Source of the DNA: Trichomonas vaginalis G3
Taxonomy: Eukaryota > Parabasalia > Trichomonadida > Trichomonadidae
Direction: 5' to 3'
NCBI RefSeq assembly: GCF_026262505.1
Contig: NC_067205.1
Span: 13,392,001 to 13,456,000 of the forward strand
DNA length: 64,000 nucleotides
Positions 51,724 to 61,298 of this stretch are shown here, one piece after another (the first letter of the stretch is position 1; every line of letters starts with the position of its first letter). The notes under the pieces are model-generated. The model was given only the letters and a program-made list of their open reading frames with translations, had not been told where the DNA came from and ran no database searches. The position numbers were made by a program, and so were the translations under genes.

Positions 51724-52581
51724 ATGTATAGACAAATACCTTTAACTGTTGCGTTCAGTAGTGAAAACCCTGACGTCAAAATAAAGGGGAACAGAGTAAC
51801 GTTTAAGTTTCCAACAGACTGGATTGTGAACATAAATGAAGAGAAGTACATTGGCATAACATCTATGTATATAACACGTGCTTTCAGAAAGGTTGACTTT
51901 ATACTTCAAGTCGAGATAGAAAATGACGAACAGTCTTTAAGCGCCCAAAACATTCACATATACAAATACTTTAAAGACGATACAACATTGCAACAATGTA
52001 TGATTTCATTTAATGAGATGTTCGAGAAAAAGTTCAACATTGAAGTACAAACTTTACAGCCTTTACGTGAGTTTCTTGCACAACTGAAAGAAGAAGGTAG
52101 TCAGCCACAACTTATAGACTTTCATTATGAATTTAATGAAAATGAAGATGGAACTCATGACTGTCAATTCATTGTATTCTCACCATTCAATGAAGTCGCT
52201 AAAAAGAAAGAAAATCCATTACGTATAAGATTTCAAATCTCCGAACCAAGTGATGATTTTAAGAATGTTTTCAATTATGATGCAATGCTTCCGAGGAAAA
52301 ATGAATTTTCAAAGATTGTAACACCTGGCATTTGGGATAGAAAGCAAGCAATACTTTACTCTAATATAGCCAAAGGCGTTGAAAATGAGTTCATTGGTCA
52401 TACAAGAACTTCACCACTTCCTAACCCTAAATACTATAAATTAACTGGCTTCAATCGTGAGTTTTGGATAGACATGTACTCCACTCATGACCATAAATGT
52501 CCAGTGTTCTTGCCTCCAGATGGGAAGGACTGTCTCTACATTGAAGCACAACTCTTAAACTCTACCATCGCAGTATTGTAA
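51724..52581 (+). CDS. Element 2: beta-rich protein, minor capsid (penton) candidate (fossil)
   Basis: 285 residues, beta-rich (MYRQIPLTVAFSSENPDVKI; NRVTFKFPTDWIVNINEEKY; YIEAQLLNSTIAVL at the end). Size and place, near the capsid gene, fit a Polinton penton-type protein, but no diagnostic motif is visible. 24 bp downstream of the coiled-coil gene, so probably co-expressed with it. Confidence 0.5.
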   Translation: MYRQIPLTVAFSSENPDVKIKGNRVTFKFPTDWIVNINEEKYIGITSMYITRAFRKVDFILQVEIENDEQSLSAQNIHIYKYFKDDTTLQQCMISFNEMFEKKFNIEVQTLQPLREFLAQLKEEGSQPQLIDFHYEFNENEDGTHDCQFIVFSPFNEVAKKKENPLRIRFQISEPSDDFKNVFNYDAMLPRKNEFSKIVTPGIWDRKQAILYSNIAKGVENEFIGHTRTSPLPNPKYYKLTGFNREFWIDMYSTHDHKCPVFLPPDGKDCLYIEAQLLNSTIAVL

Positions 52582-52641
52582 AATCTACGCTAGCTTTATT
52601 TTTATCACGAATGACCTCATTGCTGACAAAAATAAATGACC

Positions 52642-55246
52642 TCAGAACTTCAACTTACGAATAAAGCTTGTTTTAGTCGTTATTGAAAAGTTGAACTTTT
52701 CAGCAAAGCAAGGTTGACATGACTTACATAAGTCGAATGCAATCTCTTGACCATCATGAAGTGCTTTGTAAAGTTTCATTAAACTGAACTCAGAGTCTTT
52801 GTCATATGTTCCAACAGGTATGTGAATGTTCTTATCTTCATTGTAATAGCATTGTATAGCTTCAGGAAACATTTCATTAGCGGTTAAAGCAATAACATCT
52901 TGCTTCACGCCTTTCATTCTGCAGTGAAATGCAACTTCATTTAAATCGTTAGTGAGTAAGTCTATGTAGGTCTTCTTTCCACAGAAAATACTTTTATAAG
53001 CTAAACTTTGTTTTCCAGGTGTTATTTCTGCAAAGTCGCTATGAAATTGACCAAGGTTCTTTCCTATAAGTTCGCGACCATATCTCTTCTTAAACTCTGC
53101 TGCAAGCTTTGGGATGTCTTCATTATATAAGTGCATACTGTCGGTATCCTGGTAAAAGATTTGAAGTCCCATGTCCTCTGCAGTACAGAATACTTCATTC
53201 ATAATACGTTTTGACATAGACAGAATATTAACACCAAGTGGACAGAAGTTAAAGTGTCTGCAAATGCTTTTCGTTAGCTTGAAAATAGTTTTATCTGAAC
53301 CATCCAAACCTTCGAACTTCACTATATGGTTGTAATTTCTTATAGCATATCTTATAGCATCTTTGTCATCTACTATGGTTATTTTTGACTCAATAGGAGA
53401 TAGAATAGTTTTGCCATAAATGCTGTTCAGAATGAGTTTTATAATTTCTTGTAAGGGGTTTTCTTCTTTCTTATACTTTAACCTTAACTCAAACAACTTC
53501 TTTACTTCATCTCTTATTCTCATATCTCTGTTTCCATCGTAATAGTATCCTTGCAACACTTCACATTTGACACCTTGATATTTTATGAGGTCTTGTAATG
53601 TTATATGGTCAACATACATGAGACAGCAAGTGTTTGAACTTCTTGGAACGTTAAGTTCTGGATTTAGTTCAGGGTCGCAAACTATTAAATGAAAGTGTCT
53701 GGGTATACCAATCTCTGTTATCTTAATGAGAACAAAGAAGCCAGACATAAACTTTTCACCAATGGGTTCCTTTTGGTCGTCATCGAATAAATGTCTCATG
53801 AGATACTCTGTGCTTAACATTTCTTCCTTCAATACTTTTGGAATACCTTCTAAAGTATAAAGTCTTGCTATAGCTGAAGGATATAATGAAACAGTGTCGA
53901 AGTCAGCAATGAGTTTCTTTTTGCTCTTTTGTTTCATGTTATCTGACAACATACATCTTCCACCTTGAATGCATCTCGAAATAAATTCTCTTGGTTTATT
54001 TGAGAGGTCATAAAGATTTCCATTCGGGAAGTATACTCTGTTCTCAAACAATTTGTTAGCAATAGAACAAATACTAACGTAGTCATAAACGTTTAAATCA
54101 AACTCTTTCAATAAGTCATTGCGGAACTTTACAAAACCTTCTCTTAAAATTCTTACATCTTGTTTGCAGTAAAACGTGCTATATTTTTCTAAGTCGAAGT
54201 GGTTTTCATCTATTCTGCAACCTTTGATGGAATCTATGTTCTTCATAAATGTATCTGCATCATGGATAAACTTACATGCTTCAGAAATGACACCAGTTCT
54301 GTTGTCATTTGCTAACAAAACACTGCTGTAGTAGTTATATGGAAATACTTCTTTCGGTCCTGTTTGTAAGTTAAACATAGCAGGAAATAGTTTAAGCTTC
54401 TTATTTATAACACTGTAAGAGTCTTTTATAATAATTGCCCTTCCTTTATATAAACCAGTTATTTGCATTGTTCGTGAACCTTTAATGATGGGAGTTCCTT
54501 TCACTTCTGTCATGTGTCTTAAGATGAAGTTTATGTCATAACTGAGGTTATGGAAATATATTAAACTCTTGTCAGGAAGTCTTTCCAAAAATTCTGTTGC
54601 ACAGTTTTGACCCCAAATACTTTCACTAACTGAACCATCTTCACTGTCATAACAGATGTTAAAAGCTTTATGAAAGCCATCCGTACTACACTCAAAGTCA
54701 GCAAAGAAAACGTGCTCAGGTATGAACTTACATTTAGCTTTATTTACTTCTTTTGACTCTGCTTTCTTCTTCAGTTGTACACAATACTTTGGAGCATATG
54801 TCAAATCTTTAAATGGTGCAAGGTTCTGTTTATATAAGTCAGTCGTATATGTGAAAAGTTCTCCATAAGAAATAGGTTCAAATATTTGCACTCCCACAAT
54901 GTTTTCATAACATCCCATAGCGGTGTAGTTCTATCATGCGAACTACATATTTATCTTCTCTCTTTGTATATATTTTCATCTGTTTTTCAATGTTCATTCC
55001 ACCACACTCCTTCAAGATTTCTATATAGTTTCGAATGAAATATGTTGTCATTGGAAGTCTTTCATTTAGCATGTAGTGGTCTTCAACAAGAAGTAAGTCA
55101 ATAGTTCGAACAGTTTCACATTCTTTTGGTATGTATCTCTTTATTTCATTATGTCTTGAGTCATTGAAATAACCAATGGTAACATTAAATGCTATATGTT
55201 GCGTCAGAAATTTCTTGTACTTTACTTTGAGGAAAGTCTCTAACAC
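52642..55246 (-). pseudogene. Element 2: protein-primed DNA polymerase B region (fossil)
   Basis: Exonuclease motifs (FFADFECSTD; IYFHNLSYDINFILRHM; YSTFYCKQDVRIL), then polymerase motif A (ADFDTVSLYPSAI), motif B (LILNSIYGKTI) and motif C (YQDTDSMHLY). A family-typical leading segment (LLLVEDHYMLNERLPMTT) lies in 54905-55246. The polymerase catalytic half is in one long open stretch. Broken only near its upstream part. Confidence 0.88.
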
Positions 55247-55625
55247 GAATGACTTCTCTCATGTGGTCAATAGTTTCTTCATTTACTCCAGCCTGAATGC
55301 AAGCATAAACGAAACAGTTATCTTCTGTCATAAGTGTTGCAGTTCTTTTGTTCAGTTCATTGAAGATTTGGTAGCGTTCAAGATTTATAGGTAATGTGCA
55401 AAGATACTTCCAGAACTGACCGCTTCTCTTCTTATAAAACTTCTTTTCACCATTATCTTTCCAAAAGCTTTCTATAAGTGCTGGGTTTCCTGTTTGCTTA
55501 AGAGCTTCCAAAATGGCTTTCTGGTCATTTGTCAGTGTGCTTTCATCTCTATATGGTCTCTTTTTTGGTTTGCCTTTCTTTACATCTGACATCGTTAAGC
55601 CTTCATATTCTGTTAAATCATACAT
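55185..55625 (-). CDS. Element 2: protein at the PolB upstream side (fossil)
   Basis: 146 residues. The basic start (KKGKPKKRPYRDESTLTNDQK) is followed by FWKYLCTLPINLERYQIFNEL and NCFVYACIQAGVNEETIDHM, a Cys-containing segment that often precedes polymerase in Maverick-type genes. It may belong to the same gene as PolB. Family not recognised otherwise. Confidence 0.45.
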   Translation of the reverse strand: MYDLTEYEGLTMSDVKKGKPKKRPYRDESTLTNDQKAILEALKQTGNPALIESFWKDNGEKKFYKKRSGQFWKYLCTLPINLERYQIFNELNKRTATLMTEDNCFVYACIQAGVNEETIDHMREVIRVRDFPQSKVQEISDATYSI

Positions 55626-55627
55626 CT

Positions 55628-56554
55628 TTATTTCGTAAGATTCTTTATGTTTGTCAAGAAGAAGTCATAGTGCATTTCAACAATACCTGCAGCATTTGCT
55701 TCTATCTCTGATATAAAGTTCTCCTTCAAGAGCTGATGTAGTAATGTTCCAATATTATTGAGGTTTAACGTAGAACATTCATACTTTCCACCAAGTTTAT
55801 AACATACCATCCATCTCTGTTGGGAGTTTATTTTAATTTTCTCTAAGAGTCTCATGAAAACCTTACCGAAATGTTTGTGTAAGTAGTCTCTGTTTGGTTC
55901 ATCTAAAGCTTCGATGTTAAAGTCAATGAGTCTATTGCCTGACTTCACATTCCTCTTCCTATTTTCTTCATCTTTCTTTAACCATCTCTCACCTTCTTTT
56001 GGTTTGTCGTCAATGGAACGAATGACATTATTAGCTTTGCGAACTTGTTCTATAGCACTTTTAAACATCTCTCTTCTCTGTTGTTTCAGTGTGTCATCTC
56101 TCTTTCGTGTTTCACCAACGTTTGCATTTGTTATGTCAAACATTTCTCTTCTTACTTCATGTGGTACAGCTCTTCTTGTTTCACCAACGTTTGCATTTGT
56201 TATGTCAAACATCTCTTGACGAACGTCATGTGAAAGAGCTTTACGAGTATGACCAACGTTTGCATTTGTTATGTCAAACATTTCTCTTCTTACTTCATGA
56301 GGTATTGAACGTCTATGATATAAGTCAATAGCAACGTCATTTAAAGGAAATGCTCTTGCATGGACTTCGTCCTCGCCGCGTTGCGGCTTTATGAACTCAT
56401 GAATTCTATCATAAGTTATTTCACCATTATAGTCATTGAGGATGTCAGCGAGTGCCTTTTTGTTTGTTGTGTAATGCTTTGCAACATCTATATTAGCTTC
56501 TGTAAGAAGTTGTTTTATTTCCGAGTGTTCTAACTTAGACAACTTCCGATACAT
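55628..56554 (-). CDS. Element 2: PolB-upstream protein with 25-residue repeats (fossil)
   Basis: 308 residues. The N-terminus (LEHSEIKQLLTEANIDVAK, then KPQ) matches that of the gene in the same place in Polinton 1. The middle has three to four tandem repeats built on HEVRREMFDITNANVGETR. A C-terminal domain (QQRWMVCYKLGGKYECSTLN) follows. A candidate terminal or priming protein by position; this is inference. Confidence 0.5.
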   Translation of the reverse strand: MYRKLSKLEHSEIKQLLTEANIDVAKHYTTNKKALADILNDYNGEITYDRIHEFIKPQRGEDEVHARAFPLNDVAIDLYHRRSIPHEVRREMFDITNANVGHTRKALSHDVRQEMFDITNANVGETRRAVPHEVRREMFDITNANVGETRKRDDTLKQQRREMFKSAIEQVRKANNVIRSIDDKPKEGERWLKKDEENRKRNVKSGNRLIDFNIEALDEPNRDYLHKHFGKVFMRLLEKIKINSQQRWMVCYKLGGKYECSTLNLNNIGTLLHQLLKENFISEIEANAAGIVEMHYDFFLTNIKNLTK

Positions 56555-56604
56555 CTTTAGTAGGAAATAAAAAAATATTTTTTGAAAAAATAAACTTAGA
56601 AAAA

Positions 56605-56949
56605 TTATTTCTTTCTATATTTGCCATTCCGAACTTCGAAAAGATGTTTTATACCAGCATAGAATTTTTCTCTAGAGCTTGGTCTTATATTGTTTTCATG
56701 ACAATATTTTCTATATTCTTCATATAAAGCCTTTTTTTCATACATTTCATAAGGACAATCTAACCAGAATAGTGCATATCCAGTTTCGTTATCTAGGTCT
56801 CTATATGTTTCTTCTGTTTGTAGAATTTCGCTTTCTTCTATTTGTAGAATTTCGCTTTCTCTATTTAGTTCTATGACTATATATTGTGGCTTAAAAAGAT
56901 GTGGGCAAGAAGGGTCTGGCGCTATGTAAAAAGTTAATTTTTCTGTCAT
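56605..56949 (-). CDS. Element 2: small protein with D5 C-terminal-like domain (fossil)
   Basis: 114 residues. Residues 75-114 (LYEEYRKYCHENNIRPSSRE, then KFYAGIKHLFEVRNGKYRKK) look like the winged-helix tail that closes phage P4/pox D5-type primase-helicases. Here it is a separate gene, about 0.8 kb from the primase-helicase, whose own C-terminus lacks an obvious such domain. The opening reads FYIAPDPSCPHLFKPQ. Similarity judged by eye only. Confidence 0.4.
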   Translation of the reverse strand: MTEKLTFYIAPDPSCPHLFKPQYIVIELNRESEILQIEESEILQTEETYRDLDNETGYALFWLDCPYEMYEKKALYEEYRKYCHENNIRPSSREKFYAGIKHLFEVRNGKYRKK

Positions 56950-57038
56950 CTTTTCTATCGGATAAAAAATATTTTTGAAAAAATTAGATTAGATTTTTTT
57001 TAAGTTATTTTTCAAAATAATTTAATATTTTTATTATA

Positions 57039-57512
57039 ATGAAACACATGCAAGATTGCAAGTTCTTTTCATACAATGCTCTCGCTAATGCCATCAAGAA
57101 TGAGTTCAATGGTGCTTCAAACGTTAATGTTATCTTTAACAAGAAGTTTGTGAAAGAATCTAAGTTTGGTCAGTATGTCAGACCATTAGCTATCGTCATT
57201 GACCGCAAACGTTATACTTCACAAGAGTTAGCAGTAGTTTTGAAACAAAAGAGTTTCTTCGTGAATGTCAAAGATACTCATTATACTGTTATAAAGAACT
57301 CTAACATTGACTTCTTCAGTATTGCTATGAATCTTTCCGAACAGAAAGAATATAAGAAGGGTGAAACAAATGTGAAATATTATCCTTCATCTCTGAAGAC
57401 AATAACGAACAAAGATGTTATACAGAAGCTCCTACCAAAGGTTGAAGAAGCTTCAATTGACATTGACGAAGAAAGTGAAATGGTTGAAGAAATTGACCCT
57501 GAAGCTATTTAA
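57039..57512 (+). CDS. Element 2: unknown protein, 157 residues (fossil)
   Basis: It opens MKHMQDCKFFSYNALANAIK and ends in a strongly acidic tail (EEASIDIDEESEMVEEIDPE). A basic-then-acidic make-up next to replication genes recalls single-strand DNA-binding proteins, but no OB-fold signature is provable. It starts after a T-rich box (TATTTTTATTATAATG). Confidence 0.45.
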   Translation: MKHMQDCKFFSYNALANAIKNEFNGASNVNVIFNKKFVKESKFGQYVRPLAIVIDRKRYTSQELAVVLKQKSFFVNVKDTHYTVIKNSNIDFFSIAMNLSEQKEYKKGETNVKYYPSSLKTITNKDVIQKLLPKVEEASIDIDEESEMVEEIDPEAI

Positions 57513-57523
57513 GCAAAAATATA

Positions 57524-57740
57524 TTTTTGAATAACTGATGGTGTCACCACGTCACCATGTCACCAGGTTAATTAACTTCTCTTAAAAATGATGACAACAT
57601 GACATTTTGACAACAGGTATGAAAGGAGGAGGGCATTCATGTCTTACATTTTTGAATAACTGATGGTGTCACCACGTCACCATGTCACCAGGTTAATTAA
57701 CTTCTTTTAAAAATGATGACAACATGACATTTTGACAACA
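57524..57740 (+). repeat. Two direct copies of a 92-bp repeat left of the primase-helicase
   Basis: Copies at 57524-57615 and 57649-57740 differ at one base. Each contains GTGTCACCACGTCACCATGT, the palindrome GGTTAATTAAC(C/T) and GACAACATGACATTTTGACA. The inverted partners lie at 60164-60247 and 60322-60404. Confidence 0.95.
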
Positions 57741-57777
57741 CAGCAGGATTAATGCAAAAATAAATTCCAATCATACT

Positions 57778-60090
57778 TTATAAAGCTTCATTTACAGGTA
57801 TTTCATCATCAGTAAATGAATCCTCATTATTGTTTGGTTCAACCTGTTTATATAATCCTTTCATTTCTTCTTTCAAAACATAACACCATGTTTGTTTACC
57901 ATCTATTCTTCTCTGTTTCCTATCACATTTATCCTTAATGCTCATTTGAAAGTTTTTGTCTTTCATGTCTGATGGTTTGCAGAATAGAGCATTTTTACAC
58001 GTCATACCTGCACACAATTCATCATAATGTGTATTTATCCATACATCTAAAGGATTTGTTGATAATTCTATTAAATCTTGTTTGGCTTCAGTCATCGGTA
58101 TGATTCGTACATTAAATGATGAAAGGTCATATTGCATAAAATACGTCAGTAAATTATCATAAAATTCCTTAGTGCATGAATTCATCAAATTCTTGAAATA
58201 ATCAAATTGACCCTTGAATTTACCATTAACTCTTAAAACTACGTATCTTCTGTCTCCAACTTCAATTTTGACAGGGTAGACGTTATTAGTTACCAAAATG
58301 AAGTTTGCAACGTTCTGAGCAGTTCTTCTGGGTTGATTCTTTTCATTAATTCTTATCTCATTATCTGTTATAATTGATTTCAAAGCGTTGAAGTTTGCGA
58401 GTCTGTCTTCACCAACATTCTTGAGTTCATTAAGTACAAGAAACATTTTATTTTCAACTACTGAATTGAAATTACCCGTTAGCTCACCTATTTCGGTAAT
58501 GTTTTTACATGAATAACCGGCGAGAAGTTCAGAAATAATGTCTGTAAATCTGTTTTTGCCTGTTCCCTGAAGTCCTTTCAAAATAATTGCTGTTTCATTC
58601 TTGATACCAGGATGTTGAATCATTGATGCAATCCAGCCGAGAAGGTATTTATACACTTCATCGTTATTATCACAAATGGCTTCTTTAATGAAATTCATAA
58701 ACATCTCAATTTTTGAGTAATCTGGTTTTTCAAGAACGTTGTATTTATAACCTTGAAACGTTGAGAAAACATCTGGGGAATCAGATTTAAAGCAAACACC
58801 CTTAACGGTTAATGAAGACAATTGATTTAGTAGTACGTCCCATGCTGTTATTGTTTTACCTTCTTCTTTAAATAATTTAATCATTTTGAGTGACTCTTTC
58901 ATGGCTGATTGAAGAACGAATGATATTTGATTCATTTTGTCGTGTATGTTGTAATCCTTTTGAATGAAATATTTATTTCCACAATCTACAAAACGGATTA
59001 CACGTGATAAATCCTCAATTACTTCAGAACTGTTTTTATACTGATGATTTTCAGCCTTGCGTCTAATATCTGTTATCAAAAACGAGTCATCAAGTTTTAT
59101 ATCAAATGTTATTTTTGGCTTACGTAATAAAGGTAAAACGTATTCATCATAATATTCTTTTTGATATAGTTTTAGAATCTTCACTAAAACAAATGGAGAA
59201 GTCATTAAATGTGCGTATCTACTACGTGCTTTTTCAAAATTACTTTTTGCATTTTCTGTTAAACTGCAGAAGTTATAAACGTTATCGTATGCTTCATTAA
59301 TTAAATGATTAGGTAACGAATTAATAGCTTGAAACAGTGTGAATAATGTTATTTCTTTTTCTAAATTCATGTTTCCACCGTCATTATGTACTTCAAAATC
59401 ACAGATGCCATCAACTATGCTCTGGGCAAGTTTATCGTCAATGTTTACATCTTTGTTTTCATTCATTATACTCTTTATTTCTTCGTTCTTCTGTTCAACT
59501 CTTACCTTAATATTCAAATCATTTAATATATCATTCACTGTTCTGGTTAATGTTGAGTCGTAACTTCCACGAATGAATGAGTATGTATTGATTGGTTCTG
59601 TTGCATTCTTGCGAACTCTTGAATCAGCCATAACTACTAAAGAACGCTTTGAATCATCCATAGAAGTCATTATGTCAATATCATAATCATTGCAGGAATA
59701 GCATTTAATCATTCTGTTCGAAACTGAATAGAAGAAATTAGTGTTACAATAAATGTGAAGACCTCCTGAAGCGGTTTTAACGATAACATCTTTATCCGAA
59801 AGTTTTGATAGAATGTCTTTTCTAACTGTTTCTTTAAGTTCATCATTGTACGATTTATTGATATCAACATCTATAATCGTTAAATTTGAAATTTTATTTA
59901 CTAATAAAGCCATACCAGTTTTCCTTCCTCTTCCTCCATCGTGTTTGAGGTAGTTATGTAAATCAATCTTGTTTTCACCAATTCTTTCGTTGAGGGTTTT
60001 AGTTTCTGCCGTAACTAATTCCTCAGCTAATGAATCAATAACTTTTTCATCAGAAACGATATAGTTGCTGTTGTTGTTTGTTGCTGTCAT
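57778..60090 (-). CDS. Element 2: primase-superfamily 3 helicase (fossil; this gene looks whole)
   Basis: 770 residues in one frame. The N-terminal prim-pol type domain has NLTIIDVDINKSY (about 70) and SGGLHIYCN with a CYSC pair later. The C-terminal SF3 helicase has Walker A LKGLQGTGKNRF (about 503), Walker B region MFLVLNELKN, and motif C region ANFILVTNN followed by DRRYVVLRV. Such proteins lay primers and open the fork. Gene order places it between inverted repeats. Together with PolB this gives the element an unusually full replication set. Confidence 0.9.
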   Translation of the reverse strand: MTATNNNSNYIVSDEKVIDSLAEELVTAETKTLNERIGENKIDLHNYLKHDGGRGRKTGMALLVNKISNLTIIDVDINKSYNDELKETVRKDILSKLSDKDVIVKTASGGLHIYCNTNFFYSVSNRMIKCYSCNDYDIDIMTSMDDSKRSLVVMADSRVRKNATEPINTYSFIRGSYDSTLTRTVNDILNDLNIKVRVEQKNEEIKSIMNENKDVNIDDKLAQSIVDGICDFEVHNDGGNMNLEKEITLFTLFQAINSLPNHLINEAYDNVYNFCSLTENAKSNFEKARSRYAHLMTSPFVLVKILKLYQKEYYDEYVLPLLRKPKITFDIKLDDSFLITDIRRKAENHQYKNSSEVIEDLSRVIRFVDCGNKYFIQKDYNIHDKMNQISFVLQSAMKESLKMIKLFKEEGKTITAWDVLLNQLSSLTVKGVCFKSDSPDVFSTFQGYKYNVLEKPDYSKIEMFMNFIKEAICDNNDEVYKYLLGWIASMIQHPGIKNETAIILKGLQGTGKNRFTDIISELLAGYSCKNITEIGELTGNFNSVVENKMFLVLNELKNVGEDRLANFNALKSIITDNEIRINEKNQPRRTAQNVANFILVTNNVYPVKIEVGDRRYVVLRVNGKFKGQFDYFKNLMNSCTKEFYDNLLTYFMQYDLSSFNVRIIPMTEAKQDLIELSTNPLDVWINTHYDELCAGMTCKNALFCKPSDMKDKNFQMSIKDKCDRKQRRIDGKQTWCYVLKEEMKGLYKQVEPNNNEDSFTDDEIPVNEAL

Positions 60091-60163
60091 TTATATAGGA
60101 ATAAAAAAATAAAAATAATTTTAAAACTAACTTTATTTTTGGACTGCATCATATTTTCTGTGA

Positions 60164-60404
60164 TGTTGTCAAAATGTCATGTTGTCAGTAATTTTAAGAG
60201 AAGTTAATTAACCTGGTGACACATGGTGACGTGGTGACACCTAAAAACATTCATGAAAACATTTACGAAACATTTACGAAACATTAACGTAAACATTAAC
60301 GATAAAATATATTTCCGGGACTGTTGTCAAAATGTCATGTTGTCAGTAATTTTAAGAGAAGTTAATTAACCTGGTGACATGGTGACGTGGTGACACCTAA
60401 AAAC
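60164..60404 (-). repeat. Two inverted copies of the 92-bp repeat right of the primase-helicase
   Basis: Copies at 60164-60247 and 60322-60404 read TGTTGTCAAAATGTCATGTT, then GTTAATTAACCTGGTGACA and a GTGGTGACACCTAAAAAC end. They are the complement of the left pair. The intervening stretch holds several ACATTTACGAAAC/ACATTAACG iterations. Confidence 0.95.
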
Positions 60405-60457
60405 CATTAACGATAAAATATATTTTTGGTCGTTTATGATAAAAATAAATGGTTCAT

Positions 60458-61123
60458 TTACTCACAATATTTTTTTACAAAACGACCCCAAACTTTTAAC
60501 TTCTTTTCTGCAGCTTCAAATGCTATCTTAGCGAGTTCATATTCTCTAAATTCTCTCTTTAAATCTTCTTGTTCCCATTGGTCTAGTTCGTATGGAGAAT
60601 CTCTATAACCATAATATATCTCACGTTCATGTTCTAATTGTTTTTCACACATTTTTCCAACTTCTTCTTCGAACAAAGGTTTAGCATTCTCCACTGTATC
60701 TTCGAGTTCTTCTTCATCTAACTTCTCATGAACTTTCTTGTCTATGGAGTCCATAATATCTTTGACATAAAATGCATACTTTACAGAGCACCATTCAGCA
60801 ACAAAATGAACGAGGTCAGCATGTATGTAAATACCTTTGAATTCATTCATAACGCCCTTAGTAAGCTCATAAAATGCTTGTTTTGAGGTTGAGCCACTTT
60901 TGGCTCGACCGTATTCTTTCAACCAAAACTCAAGAATTTCCTGCATTTTAGCACTATTGAGAAATCTGTTTAAATGGTTTAACTTTCCTGCTTCTCTCGC
61001 CATCTTTGTTGCATTAATGTAACCATCCTTGTCTCTACGTAAGACTTCAATACCATTATAAGTGCCTTTTGTGAATGTTTCACCATTAGATTTGTTCGTG
61101 AATGTTTTTGCTTCGACTGACAT
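60458..61123 (-). CDS. Element 2: KilA-N domain protein (fossil; this gene looks whole)
   Basis: 221 residues from the ATG at 61123 (MSVEAKTFTNKS). The KilA-N domain spans about 10-120: GIEVLRRDKDGYINATKMAR, LNRFLNSAKMQEILEFWL, YIHADLVHFVAEWCSVKYAF. An acidic/coiled-coil tail follows. KilA-N proteins are DNA-binding regulators of large DNA viruses and phages. Upstream lies the AGGTGA repeat (61204-61259), which may control it. An upstream in-frame ATG at 61249 is a poorer start (Phe-rich leader). Confidence 0.92.
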   Translation of the reverse strand: MSVEAKTFTNKSNGETFTKGTYNGIEVLRRDKDGYINATKMAREAGKLNHLNRFLNSAKMQEILEFWLKEYGRAKSGSTSKQAFYELTKGVMNEFKGIYIHADLVHFVAEWCSVKYAFYVKDIMDSIDKKVHEKLDEEELEDTVENAKPLFEEEVGKMCEKQLEHEREIYYGYRDSPYELDQWEQEDLKREFREYELAKIAFEAAEKKLKVWGRFVKKYCE

Positions 61124-61203
61124 TTCTGTTCTTACATACAAAATAAAAAAATAAATAAAAATAAAACTAACTTTATTTTTGGTCTTTTGTGAAAATTCAC
61201 GAA

Positions 61204-61259
61204 AATTCAAGAGGTGAAAAAACAGGTGAGAAAACAGGTGAAATCTCACCTCTTCACCT
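61204..61259. repeat. 56-bp inverted-repeat partner B (AGGTGA cluster)
   Basis: The complement of 48526-48581. It lies 80-136 bp upstream of the KilA-N start. It contains AGGTGAAAAAACAGGTGAG and TCACCTCTTCACCT, that is, several AGGTGA half-sites in both orientations. Confidence 0.9.
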
Positions 61260-61298
61260 ATAATATATTTTTGTCTGATTTACATCTAATGAAAAAGT

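Noticed and set aside
56045-56331. Plus-strand frames rich in CFTNVCICYVKH
   Set aside because: Antisense shadow of the tandem repeats in the minus-strand gene.
57524-60404. CRISPR-like array
   Set aside because: Only four copies, in two orientations and around a gene; eukaryotic context and no cas genes.
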